Assembly (NCBI GenBank): GCA_034408875.1 | Contig: JAWXCJ010000139.1 | Location: 1 to 33,346, forward strand | DNA: 33,346 nt | Direction of reading: 5' to 3' | Source: JANNHK01 sp034408875 | GTDB lineage: Bacteria; Actinomycetota; Acidimicrobiia; IMCC26256; PALSA-610 | Shown here: positions 23,104 to 30,628 of the stretch, piece by piece | Position numbering within the stretch: the first letter of the stretch is position 1 | Layout: each line of letters starts with the position of its first letter | The notes under the pieces: generated by a model | The model's database searches: none | Told to the model about the DNA's origin: nothing | What the model saw: the letters and a program-made list of their open reading frames with translations, nothing else | Translations under genes and position numbers: made by a program

Positions 23104-24167
23104 CGCTGCGGCTGAGCCCGCTCGACGCCGAACACCGTGCGCTCGGGGCGCGCATGGTGGAGTTCGGCGGGTGGGAGATGCCGATCCAGTACTCCGGCGT
23201 GCTCGAAGAGCACCGCGCCTGTCGCGACGACGCGGTCGTGTTCGACGTGTCGCACCTCGGCACCGTCGAAGTGGCTGACCGCGATGCGTTCGCGATGCTC
23301 CAGTGGCTCCTCACGAACGACCTCACCCGCATCACACCCGGCCGGGCGCAGTACACGCACCTGCTCGATCCGGGCGACGCCCATGTCGTCGACGACATCA
23401 TCGTCTGGTGGGTGAGCGCAGACCGCTATTTCGTCATGCCGAACGCGTCGAACACGAGCGGACTGCTCGACGCGATGCGTGAAGGTGTAGTGCATGTTGA
23501 TGCCGCCGTCGGGTTCGGCGACATCACCGCTTCGCGCGCCGTGCTCGCGGTGCAGGGCCCCAACGCTCGCGAGCGGCTCGCCCAGGTCAGCGCCGAAGCG
23601 GCCGCCGTCGAGCGCTTCGACGTACGCGAAGTCGGCGAGTGGGTGGTCGCCGGCACCGGCTACACGGGCGAGGACGGCGTCGAGATCCACGTCGAGGCGC
23701 ACGCGGCGCCCGCGCTGTGGCAGCAGCTTCTGGCCGCAGGCATTGCGCCGGCGGGGTTGGGTGCGCGCGACACGTTGCGCCTCGAAGCGGGCCTGCCGCT
23801 GCACGGCCACGAGCTGGGCCCGGGCATCACGCCGCTCCAGGCCGGGCTGGGTTGGGTCGTCGCGTGGGACAAGGGCGACTTCCGGGGCCGGGAGCCGCTC
23901 CAGAAGGAACGGAACGCCGGTATTCCTCGGCGCCTGCGCGGCCTGGCGTTCGCCGGTCGCCAACCGGGACGTGAGGGTGCCGCCGTTCTGCGGGGCGGCG
24001 AGCGCGTGGGTGCGGTGACGAGCGGCAACTTTTCGCCGACCCTCGGGCATGCGGTCGCGCTGGCGTTCGTCGCACCCGACATCGAACTCGGCACAGAGCC
24101 GCAGGTCGACGTGCGGGGCAAGGTGCTCGACGCGACCGTCGTGAAGACGCGCTTTCTCGCGCGGTGA
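23100..24167 (+). CDS. gcvT: Glycine cleavage system T protein (aminomethyltransferase)
   Basis: This 355-aa protein starts at GTG 23100 in a GTGA overlap with the upstream stop. It carries ARMVEFGGWEMPIQYSGVLE, VFDVSHLGTVEV, LTNDLTRITPGRAQYTHLL, VQGPNARERL, TGYTGEDGVEIHV and GLGARDTLRLEAGLPLHGHE with the conserved tetrahydrofolate-site residues. It transfers the methylene group from lipoylated GcvH to tetrahydrofolate. It is the other end of a block opened by gcvH at 18234. Family neighbours such as YgfZ are excluded by the GARDTLRLEAG motif. Confidence 0.93.
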   Translation: MTLRLSPLDAEHRALGARMVEFGGWEMPIQYSGVLEEHRACRDDAVVFDVSHLGTVEVADRDAFAMLQWLLTNDLTRITPGRAQYTHLLDPGDAHVVDDIIVWWVSADRYFVMPNASNTSGLLDAMREGVVHVDAAVGFGDITASRAVLAVQGPNARERLAQVSAEAAAVERFDVREVGEWVVAGTGYTGEDGVEIHVEAHAAPALWQQLLAAGIAPAGLGARDTLRLEAGLPLHGHELGPGITPLQAGLGWVVAWDKGDFRGREPLQKERNAGIPRRLRGLAFAGRQPGREGAAVLRGGERVGAVTSGNFSPTLGHAVALAFVAPDIELGTEPQVDVRGKVLDATVVKTRFLAR

Positions 24168-24508
24168 TGCTCGTTCGTGATGCGGTCGCAGGCGACCTGC
24201 CCGAGATCCTCGCGCTCGTGCGCGAGCTCGCCGAGTACGAACGCGAACCCGATGCGGTGCAGTTCGACGCCGACGAGTTCGGTGCCCACCGCTTCGGTCC
24301 GGACGCGGTCGCGAGCGCGCTGATCGCCACAGCCGGCGACGGCGCGATCGCCGGGTTCGCGGAGTTGCGGACGCGCACCGACGGGCGGGTCGAGTGGAGC
24401 GTCCTCGACTGGAACACGCCCGCGCAAGCCTTCTACCTCACCCTCGGCGCCGAACCCATGGCCGAGTGGACAGTCTGGCGCTGGCCGCCGAGGAGCCACG
24501 ACGCATAA
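24167..24508 (+). pseudogene. GNAT acetyltransferase with internal deletion of the acetyl-CoA site
   Basis: ATG 24167 shares a base with the gcvT stop. The N-terminus (VRDAVAGDLPEILALVRELA, EYEREPDAV) and C-terminus (RVEWSVLDWNTPAQAFYLTL, GAEPMAEWTVWRW) are both typical of a ~160-aa GNAT family. After IAGFAELRTRTDG the protein jumps to the C-terminal strand. Missing are the central strands and motif A (V-x-P-x-x-R-G-x-G-x-G/A) that binds acetyl-CoA, roughly 45-50 residues. The 113-codon frame remains open, so the loss was in frame. Catalysis is not expected. Boundaries near 24350-24390 are approximate. Confidence 0.75.
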
Positions 24509-24512
24509 CCGC

Positions 24513-24560
24513 TTCTGGACGCGCGTATCTGTCGTGGGCAACAGATACGCGCGTCCAGAA
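24513..24560. terminator. Bidirectional terminator hairpin with a perfect 20-bp stem
   Basis: Arms 24513-24532 and 24541-24560 are exact reverse complements around an 8-nt loop (CGTGGGCA). It sits between convergent genes, 4 nt after the GNAT stop and 10 nt before the flavin oxidoreductase stop. No T-tract is seen on either strand, but the stem is very stable. Confidence 0.8.
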
Positions 24561-24570
24561 CGGTGTCGAC

Positions 24571-25740
24571 CTACAGGCCGCCCACGGTTCGCAGGTGGTC
24601 GTTGAGGAACCGGCCGTCGGGGTCGAACGCGGCGCGGGTTCGCCAGAAGTCGTCCCAGCGTTCGTAGGTTGGCGCGAGGTCGGCGGCGGTGCGGTTGTGG
24701 ACCTTGCCCCAGTGCGGGCGACCGTCGTACGCGCGGAATACGGCCTCGCAGTCGCCGAAGAGAGCGTCGTACGGGCGGCTCGCGTCCTCGTGGATCGAGA
24801 TCGTCACGGTGGGGCGGCCCAGGGCGGGGGAGAGCCACACCGTGTCGGCCGCGAGCGTGCGGTACTCGACCGGCCACTGCACATCGGGGTAGCACTCCTG
24901 CATCAGGGCGCGGATCTCGGTGAAGCACGCGATGCCCGCGTCGGCCGGGATCGAGTACTCCATCTCGTTGAACTTGGCTTCGCGCACGCTCGGGAACACG
25001 CGGTGACTGTGGTCGACGTACTCGCGTTTGCGGTCGGGGAGGAGGTCGGGTTCGGCGTCGGTGACCGCGAGGGTTTTGTGCTCGAACAGGTCGCGGCTCG
25101 GATGCCAAAAGAACTCGTAGTGGCGGGTGGCGGCCACACGCTCGGTGATCGCGGCGAGGCTTTCGTCGGGGCCCTCGAACCAGATGCGTTCGTGCAGGTT
25201 GTACGCGGGGAGGCACCGGAACGACACCGCGGTGATGATGCCGAGCGCACCGAGGGAGAGCCGGGCCGCTTCGAACAGGTCCGGTTCGGTGGTCGGCGAA
25301 CATTCGACGAGGTCGCCGCTCCCCGTGACGACACGGAGCCCGCACACGCCGCTCGGCAGGTTCCCGAGCGTCGGGCCGGTGCCGTGGGTGCCGGTACCGA
25401 TCGCCCCGGTGACCGTCTGCACGTCGATGTCGCCCTGGTTGTGCAGCGAGAGGCCGGCGGCGCGGAGTGTCTCGCCGATGTCGGCGATGCGCGTGCCACC
25501 GGCGATCGTCGCGACGTCGCCGTCGATGCGTTCGACGCCCGTCAGGTGGTAGAGGTCGACCGCGACTCCGTCGGTCGCGCAGAGGGGGACGAAAGAGTGG
25601 CGGGTCCCGGCCGGGCGTACCGCGAGCCCGTCGGCCGCCGCCCGCCGCACGAGGTCCTGCACCTCGGCTTCGGTGCGCGGCGCTTCGACGCGCACCGGCG
25701 TTGCGCGCACGCTCCCGGACCAGTTGGACCACTCGGGCAT
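24571..25740 (-). CDS. FAD-linked oxidoreductase of the sugar-1,4-lactone oxidase group
   Basis: This 389-aa protein starts at ATG 25740, with TACGCT (25752-25747) 6 nt upstream on its strand. The N-terminal PCMH-type FAD domain shows RPAGTRHSFVPLCATDGVAV (His may bind FAD covalently), ATIAGGTRIADIGETLRAAG and GAIGTGTHGTGPTLGNL. The C-terminal ALO-type domain ends with RPHWGKVHN. Relatives oxidise aldono-1,4-lactones or alditols at C1 with FAD. Some actinobacterial forms use acceptors other than O2. The end AAFDPDGRFLNDHLRTVGGL is normal. It appears intact and stands alone, convergent with the GNAT remnant. Confidence 0.9.
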   Translation of the reverse strand: MPEWSNWSGSVRATPVRVEAPRTEAEVQDLVRRAAADGLAVRPAGTRHSFVPLCATDGVAVDLYHLTGVERIDGDVATIAGGTRIADIGETLRAAGLSLHNQGDIDVQTVTGAIGTGTHGTGPTLGNLPSGVCGLRVVTGSGDLVECSPTTEPDLFEAARLSLGALGIITAVSFRCLPAYNLHERIWFEGPDESLAAITERVAATRHYEFFWHPSRDLFEHKTLAVTDAEPDLLPDRKREYVDHSHRVFPSVREAKFNEMEYSIPADAGIACFTEIRALMQECYPDVQWPVEYRTLAADTVWLSPALGRPTVTISIHEDASRPYDALFGDCEAVFRAYDGRPHWGKVHNRTAADLAPTYERWDDFWRTRAAFDPDGRFLNDHLRTVGGL

Positions 25741-25819
25741 CGGCGTAGCGTACGGGGACAGGGTGGCAACGCCGCGAGCGCCTTCTCGCGAAGCCAGGAC
25801 GTGCGACCAAGTGGGTGGG

Positions 25820-26233
25820 ATGGAAATGCGTGACTTTCGGTTCGGAGTGAACCTGCGGACACCCCGGCCCGCGCCCGGGCTGGCCGACACTGCCCGGCGG
25901 ATCGAGGCGCTCGGCTTCGACATCGCGACGATGCCGGACCACCTCGAGGCAATGGTCGCACCCGTCGCCGCGCTGGCCGTCGTCGCCGGCGCGACCGAAC
26001 GCCTCCGCATCGGCACGATGGTGTTCAACAACGACTTCCGCAATCCGGTCGTGCTCGCCTCGGAGGCGGCCGCGCTCGACATGCTCGAGTGCCCGTTCGT
26101 GCTCATTGGTACCGAGGACCAACTCGTCGCCGAGCTACTCGCGCACCGGGAGCGGTGGGGGATCACCTACTTCACAGTGTTCGAGCCGTTCATCGAAACC
26201 TTCGCACCGGTCATCGCCGCGTTGTCCAACTAG
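25820..26233 (+). pseudogene. LLM-class F420-type oxidoreductase with large internal deletion
   Basis: The start is ATG 25820 (or 25826). Residues 1-~92 are the N-terminus of a TIGR03621-like luciferase-family protein (FRFGVNLRTP, TARRIEALGFDIATMPDHLE, LAVVAGATERLRIGTMVFNN, NPVVLASEAAALDML). The text then jumps to a C-terminal segment (FVLIGTEDQLVAELLAHRER, WGITYFTVFEPFIETFAPV). The family is about 290-300 residues; here 137 remain, so about 150 residues of the TIM barrel are missing. The frame is kept and the join is near 26080-26090. Such a product cannot form the F420-binding barrel. Confidence 0.8.
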
Positions 26234-26288
26234 CGTCCGTCCGACGCCGAACCGTGCCGAGTCGTTTGCCCCGTTGCCGCCGGAACGT

Positions 26289-26702
26289 ATGCAGTTCTGG
26301 TCGAGGTTCGGCAAGTGGGACACCGTTTGGTACCGGAAGTTCCTCGGTATCGAGGTCGAGGAGATTCGCCTCGACTACGCGCGGATGCGGCTGCCGTACC
26401 GTCCTGAGTTCCGCCAGCCCGCGGGCGTTGTGCACGGTCGGGTGATCGCGTCGATGATCGACACGGTGGTCGTGCCCGCGGTCGGCGGCGGCTACGAAGA
26501 GCCGCGCCAACTCTTCACGATCGACATCCAACTCCGGTTCCTCGCACCGATCGTCGACGACGACCTCGTGGCCGAAGGCTGGATTACGCAGCGCGGGCGT
26601 CAGATCGTGTTCTGCGACGCCGAAGTGCGCAGCGGCGCCGGTGTGCTCGCCGCGACGGGGACGCTCACGTACAAGGTGTCGTCGAAGCCGCTTACGATGT
26701 AG
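26289..26702 (+). CDS. PaaI-type hotdog thioesterase
   Basis: This 137-aa protein is placed at ATG 26289. Family members often carry a few more residues before it (FAPLPPERMQFW is encoded in frame, with TTG 26274 as a possible start). The core is hotdog: LGIEVEEIRLDYARMRLPYR, FRQPAGVVHGRVIASMIDTV (the HGG.IAS motif reads HGRVIAS), TIDIQLRFLAPIVDDDLVAE and GRQIVFCDAEVRSGAGVLAA. It should hydrolyse an acyl- or aryl-CoA thioester. It follows the broken LLM gene by 55 bp and is convergent with hipA. Confidence 0.87.
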   Translation: MQFWSRFGKWDTVWYRKFLGIEVEEIRLDYARMRLPYRPEFRQPAGVVHGRVIASMIDTVVVPAVGGGYEEPRQLFTIDIQLRFLAPIVDDDLVAEGWITQRGRQIVFCDAEVRSGAGVLAATGTLTYKVSSKPLTM

Positions 26703-26725
26703 CGGGCGTTACGACTCGAGTAGCG

Positions 26726-28003
26726 CTACGCGACGAGGCGCAGCGACTTCTGTGCTCGTATTGCCACCGCATCGAGCAGGCGAATCGGCAATTCCGAGGC
26801 AAGTCCGGCGATGTCGGGCGATGCGATCGCCTCTGAGAACACGTCGGGTAACACCGAGGCAAGGTGGCGTACCCGCTCGATCAGAGCGTCGGTTTCGAGG
26901 CGCAGCTCCTTTGCGACCCGCTTCCAGGTGTTGGCGGTGTGCGCCCGCAGCCGGTACTCGCCGCCCAGCTCCATGGCCAGATGGAGCTTCTGTTCGGCTA
27001 TGCGATACGGCAGCGCCGATGCCACGTCGTAGAGTGGGGCGAGGCGTATCTCGTCACCGGCTAGCAGAAGTGAGTAGTTCTTCGCATGCGCGTCGGTCCC
27101 TGCGATCAGCCAGTTCCACGCCAGCGCATCCACGAACCGCAGGATCGATTCGTCTGCGATTCGCGGCGGCATCAACCGGCGAATCAGGTCAACGATGTCC
27201 GTCGCGCTCGGTCCTCCTTGCGCTTGATACTTCTCCGACGGATGCCGGCCGAGCGCTTGGCAAAGGTCCTCTTGGTGGACGCGGTTCAGTTTGCCCCTGA
27301 TGCGGGCTCGGTCGTAGCGATCGACGACGACCGCGCTCAGATCGCCGAACGTCTCCACTCGGGTCCGAGCGACGACGAGGCCTGCTCTTCGTGCCGCATC
27401 CAGGCATAGGTGTTCGTTCAGATCGTGGTCATCGAAGCCGACGATGGCGGGTTTGAGAATGTGGGTGGTTGCTGCCGCGCCCGAGGGCACTCCCCATCGC
27501 CCGTCTTCGTACAGGAGAGCGGTTTTGGCTTGCGCCCCGGCCAGGCTGAACTGACCTGCGAAGGTACTTCCCAACCATGCCGTGTTGTCTGCGCGCAGCT
27601 CGCGTAACCGCGCGGCCACGTCGTCGGCTGTCAGCCATGCCACGGATCCGGGTCGCGCGACGACGCGCTCGACATCGTCGGCCGCTACGAAGCGGACCGC
27701 TCCGGCACAATCCTCGCCCACGGGTGTTGCGAGCATCGCAAAGGGTGACGACAGCGACACGTGAAACTGACGGGCCCAACGCGCCAGGACCGCGTCGTTG
27801 TCCGGGAGTAGACCCCACAACCAAGGGGTGACAACCCGGTCCGAGTGGCTACGAATCTCGATGGGCATCGAGACGGAAATCGGAGTCGCATTTGGTTGGG
27901 CGCGATAGTCGTCGTCGTATTCGAAGCGGAGCCGACCGTCGGAACCGCGCGAGAGTGTTCCGGCTACGGACGTTCCGATGAGGACGACAAGGACGTCGGT
28001 CAT
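26726..28003 (-). CDS. hipA: HipA-family toxin kinase
   Basis: This 425-aa protein starts at ATG 28003, overlapping the hipB stop by ATGA; a longer frame to 28168 overlaps hipB and was discarded. The N-terminal domain (MTDVLVVLIGTSVAGTLSRG, WLWGLLPDN) is followed by the kinase: SLAGAQAKTALLYEDGRWGV (P-loop region), THILKPAI, AVVVDRYDRAR, VHQEDLCQALGRHP, NWLIAGTDAHAKNYSLLL (catalytic Asp and Asn) and RLAPLYDVASALPY. HipA phosphorylates glutamyl-tRNA synthetase in E. coli and causes growth arrest; HipB neutralises it and represses the pair. All key residues appear present. Confidence 0.95.
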   Translation of the reverse strand: MTDVLVVLIGTSVAGTLSRGSDGRLRFEYDDDYRAQPNATPISVSMPIEIRSHSDRVVTPWLWGLLPDNDAVLARWARQFHVSLSSPFAMLATPVGEDCAGAVRFVAADDVERVVARPGSVAWLTADDVAARLRELRADNTAWLGSTFAGQFSLAGAQAKTALLYEDGRWGVPSGAAATTHILKPAIVGFDDHDLNEHLCLDAARRAGLVVARTRVETFGDLSAVVVDRYDRARIRGKLNRVHQEDLCQALGRHPSEKYQAQGGPSATDIVDLIRRLMPPRIADESILRFVDALAWNWLIAGTDAHAKNYSLLLAGDEIRLAPLYDVASALPYRIAEQKLHLAMELGGEYRLRAHTANTWKRVAKELRLETDALIERVRHLASVLPDVFSEAIASPDIAGLASELPIRLLDAVAIRAQKSLRLVA

Positions 28004-28275
28004 TCGCTGCGGTGCTCGTCGAGGAGTGCGTCGAGATTCACGCGACGCGGAGACGGCCTCGGCGCGGCGACTGGGGTTACGTCGACGCCGAGTCCAAGTT
28101 CGTCGAGCACGCGCAACACCGAAGCCAGCTCGGCGGTCGGTTTTCCCGCCTCGAACTCGGAAACCCACTTGCGTGAAACGCCTGCACGCGCTGCGAGTTC
28201 CGCCTGGGTGAGGCGCAGTTCCTGGCGTTGGCCGCGAACCGCGGCCGCCAGGTTGTGCGGCGAACGAATCCTCAT
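28000..28275 (-). CDS. hipB: HipB-like XRE-family antitoxin/repressor
   Basis: This 91-aa protein starts at ATG 28275, preceded by GGAG about 6 nt upstream. It is a helix-turn-helix of the Cro/C1 type: LAAAVRGQRQELRLTQAELA, then ARAGVSRKWVSEFEAGKPTA, then ELASVLRVLDELGLGVDVTP and a short basic/acidic tail. Gene order antitoxin before toxin with a 4-bp overlap is the classical hipBA layout. Three similar operator-like repeats lie upstream (28331-28402), so autorepression is expected. Confidence 0.94.
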   Translation of the reverse strand: MRIRSPHNLAAAVRGQRQELRLTQAELAARAGVSRKWVSEFEAGKPTAELASVLRVLDELGLGVDVTPVAAPRPSPRRVNLDALLDEHRSE

Positions 28276-28330
28276 GGTCGTCTCCGTGTGAAGAGTTCCC
28301 TGTGTGCCGGCGTACGTGTCCGACGGTAGA

Positions 28331-28402
28331 TGTAACCGAACAGTGACAACCGTAGCATGTAACCGAACGGTGTCAAGTCAATTCTGTAACCGTACGGTTG
28401 CA
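28331..28402. promoter_or_regulatory. hipBA promoter with three operator repeats at 27-bp spacing
   Basis: TGTAACCGAACAGTGACA (28331), TGTAACCGAACGGTGTCA (28358) and TGTAACCGTACGGTTGCA (28385) are direct repeats with an exact 27-bp period. The core AACCGTACGGTT in the third is a perfect palindrome; the others are near-palindromic. On the minus strand a -35 TTGACA (28376-28371), a 16-bp spacer and a -10 TACGGT (28354-28349) can be read. One repeat then lies in the spacer, one upstream and one downstream. This is a typical HipB repression layout. Confidence 0.75.
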
Positions 28403-28409
28403 GAATGGC

Positions 28410-29276
28410 TTACTCGTCGACGGGCATGACGCCCGGGGTCATCACCGACTTGAGCGCGGCGGGCAGCGGCGGGGGAGGGGAGGGCAGGTCGCCCTCCGGG
28501 CGCGGCCAGATCATCGGCGTGCACGCGCCGCGAATCGGTGCGCCGACCTCGATCGCGTCGCGGTCGACCGACGGGTGCCACTGCGTGTTGCGGCGCGTGC
28601 AGCCGTCGGCGAGGTAGATGATCGTGTGCACGGCCCGGTCGGTGTCCGTCGTGTTCGGCTTGGCCATGTGCACGGTCAGGCCGCTGTGGAACGCGATGCT
28701 GCCGCGCGGCACCTCGACCCAGCGCGGGCCGATCGCCTTGATCTCGGGCTCGTGCATGAGCACGCCCGCGTCTTCGGCCTGGAAGATGTTCACGAATTTG
28801 CGCACGCCGACGAGGTGCGAGCCGGGAAGGTACGCCATCGCGCCGCTCGCGAGCGTGGAACCGGCGAACGGGATCCACGCGGTGATCGTGTCGGTCTCGG
28901 TGATCGGCCAGTACGGCTGGTCCTGGTGCGGGTCGGTCTCGCGCCCACCCGCGGCTTTGTACAGCGCCTGGTCGTGCCACAGGCGCACGCCGTCGACACC
29001 GATGAGCTCGGCGGCGGCCTGGCCGACACGCGGGTGGAACGTGAGGGGGCGCACGCTCGGCGTGTCCTCCCACAGGTTCATGCACTGGAAGAACGACTGC
29101 TCGTACGGGGTGCGTTCGGCGAGCGTGCGGGTGTCGCCGCTCGTGCGGCGCGCGACCGCGGCCGTGACCTCGGGTTCGTAGCTGTCGAGCTCGTCCCCGG
29201 TCAGCAGGCCGGGAACGACGACGTAGCCGTCGCGCCGGTACGCCTCGAGCGTCCGGGAATCGATGAGTTGCGTCAC
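28410..29276 (-). CDS. Phytanoyl-CoA dioxygenase-family (PhyH) Fe(II)/2-oxoglutarate oxygenase
   Basis: This 288-aa protein starts at GTG 29276, overlapping the hydrolase stop by GTGA. It is a PhyH double-stranded beta helix: YRRDGYVVVPGLLTGDELDS at the N-terminus, the metal pair H117-x-D119 in TDPHQDQPYWPI, MAYLPGSHLVGVRKF, and the distal His in FHSGLTVHMAKPNTTDTDRA (H203) with R214 to hold 2-oxoglutarate. These enzymes hydroxylate small organic substrates. It is the last gene of a three-gene operon with a hydrolase and a SnoaL-like protein, which suggests catabolism or tailoring of one organic compound. The substrate is unknown. Confidence 0.9.
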   Translation of the reverse strand: MTQLIDSRTLEAYRRDGYVVVPGLLTGDELDSYEPEVTAAVARRTSGDTRTLAERTPYEQSFFQCMNLWEDTPSVRPLTFHPRVGQAAAELIGVDGVRLWHDQALYKAAGGRETDPHQDQPYWPITETDTITAWIPFAGSTLASGAMAYLPGSHLVGVRKFVNIFQAEDAGVLMHEPEIKAIGPRWVEVPRGSIAFHSGLTVHMAKPNTTDTDRAVHTIIYLADGCTRRNTQWHPSVDRDAIEVGAPIRGACTPMIWPRPEGDLPSPPPPLPAALKSVMTPGVMPVDE

Positions 29277-30073
29277 TGTGACGAAATCCCCCGGAGGAAG
29301 GAGAGGAGGGCAGTGGTGAACCTATCGGGATCTTCGAAGTAGGCGGAGTGACCCGCGCCTTCGATCTCGACGGTCTGCGCGTTGCGTAACCGGCGCGCCG
29401 TTTCGAGCGTGAGCTGCGGCGGGAACAATGCGTCCTCGGAGCCGGTGATCACCAACGTCGGCACGTTGCACGCGTCGAGATCCGCGTGCGCAACGCGCGT
29501 GGTGACGAGCGCCCCGATGACGTCGGCCATCGGCGGTGCATGGAACGTGTTCAACTGCTCGTAGAGGAACGCGCGCGCCGCATCGGTGTTCGGGCCGAGC
29601 GCCGGATGCCGGCCGATGACGTCGTCGATGGTGACCTTCTGCATGCGGAAGTGCTTGTCGAGCGCTTCGGTCCAGAGCCCGCCGACCGTATTGCACAGCG
29701 TCAACGATGAAACACGTTCTCGTTCCGCCATCGTGAACGCGACGACCCACCAGCCGCCCATCGACTGGCCGACAAGGTGCACGCGTTCGGTATCGGTTGC
29801 GTCGAGGACCGCGCCCATGTCGGCGACCGCGGCGTCGGTGCCGTGTACGCCGCTGCGATACGTGGAATTGCCGAACCCGCGCGTGTCCCACGTGATCACG
29901 CGGTAGCCGGCGTCGGTCAGGAGCGGGAGCTGCTGGAACCACACCGCATGGTTGCCACCCGCCCCGTGGGTGAGCAGCACCGTTTCGGCCCCGGCGCCGG
30001 CGCCGAACACCTCGAAATAGATCTCCTCGCCGCCGCTCTCGACGCGGTCCTTGCACCAGGGCGCCGTGGTCAT
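29273..30073 (-). CDS. Alpha/beta hydrolase
   Basis: This 266-aa protein starts at ATG 30073, overlapping the upstream stop by ATGA. Seen: the oxyanion loop LLTHGAGGNHAVW, GYRVITWDTRGFGNS, the nucleophile elbow HLVGQSMGGWW (S104), the late Asp in TLVITGSEDALFPP, and the catalytic His in EGAGHSAYFEDP. The fold and triad are complete, so it should be an esterase, C-C hydrolase or related enzyme. It is the middle gene of an operon with overlapping ends. A longer frame up to 30505 is out of frame with the SnoaL-like gene and was rejected. Confidence 0.9.
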   Translation of the reverse strand: MTTAPWCKDRVESGGEEIYFEVFGAGAGAETVLLTHGAGGNHAVWFQQLPLLTDAGYRVITWDTRGFGNSTYRSGVHGTDAAVADMGAVLDATDTERVHLVGQSMGGWWVVAFTMAERERVSSLTLCNTVGGLWTEALDKHFRMQKVTIDDVIGRHPALGPNTDAARAFLYEQLNTFHAPPMADVIGALVTTRVAHADLDACNVPTLVITGSEDALFPPQLTLETARRLRNAQTVEIEGAGHSAYFEDPDRFTTALLSFLRGISSQ

Positions 30074-30567
30074 CCGGCCGGCAGGGAGCTGCGGCCGTCG
30101 GTGGCCCACCAGGAGGCCGTGAGCTGGAGGCCCTCCACGTTGCCGCGAGGCTGGAGCTCCTCGAAGACGCGGCGGTAGCTCGTGCGCTTGATCCGCCAGT
30201 ACCCGGCCTGCTTCACGTACTCGTCGTCGTAGAACGAGGCGCCGCGGATCGTGATGTTCCAGTTCGTCTCGATCACGGTGTCGTTCAGCGCCCAGATGCC
30301 CGTCGCCGTCGTCGGCCCGGTCAGATCGATCTCCGGATGGTGCATCGTGTGGCTCGAGTGGAACGTCTCCGCGCCCATCGAGCGGCGCAGGAAATCGAGG
30401 ATCGCATCGCGGCCCTCGAACGTGTAGTTGCCGCCGCTGTAGGCCGCCACGGCGTCGTCCGTGAACAGCCGGGCGAGGTCGTCCCAGCGCTTCAGATCCA
30501 GGCACCGGGCGTACGCATATTTGAGGCGCTTGATCGACTCGATCTCACACAGTTCCTCGGGCGTCAT
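30070..30567 (-). CDS. SnoaL-like/NTF2-fold protein
   Basis: This 165-aa protein starts at ATG 30567, with TAGCCT (30580-30575) 7 nt upstream on its strand. It reads IESIKRLKYAYARCLDLKRW, LARLFTDDAVAAY, GRDAILDFLRR, SSHTMHHPEIDL and YWRIKRTSYRRVFEEL, the cone-shaped NTF2 fold of SnoaL_4 type. The R-Y-x-D-W and T-x-H-x-x-H patterns recall dehydratases such as scytalone dehydratase, or dioxygenase small subunits. It heads the three-gene operon. Function cannot be fixed from sequence. Confidence 0.87.
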   Translation of the reverse strand: MTPEELCEIESIKRLKYAYARCLDLKRWDDLARLFTDDAVAAYSGGNYTFEGRDAILDFLRRSMGAETFHSSHTMHHPEIDLTGPTTATGIWALNDTVIETNWNITIRGASFYDDEYVKQAGYWRIKRTSYRRVFEELQPRGNVEGLQLTASWWATDGRSSLPAG

Positions 30568-30574
30568 GCGGCGG

Positions 30575-30580
30575 AGGCTA
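30575..30580 (-). promoter_or_regulatory. Leaderless-type -10 (TAGCCT) of the three-gene operon
   Basis: TAGCCT on the minus strand ends 7 nt before ATG 30567, so transcription would start at or next to the start codon. No ribosome site is visible. Confidence 0.55.
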
Positions 30581-30628
30581 GAGGCGGCTGCCCTCCCCGC
30601 GCCCGGGGGGCGGAACGCGAAAACGGCA

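Noticed and set aside
23660..26122. 820-codon minus-strand frame across gcvT, GNAT and the flavin oxidoreductase
   Set aside because: It is out of frame with the oxidoreductase on the same strand and antisense to gcvT; no family motif.
26720..26729. GTAGCGCTAC palindrome between the thioesterase and hipA ends
   Set aside because: It is 10 bp and partly inside the hipA stop region. No further support.
28004..28168. N-terminal extension of HipA
   Set aside because: It overlaps hipB on the same strand. HipA family homology begins at MTDVLVVLIG and the ATGA overlap is the expected junction.
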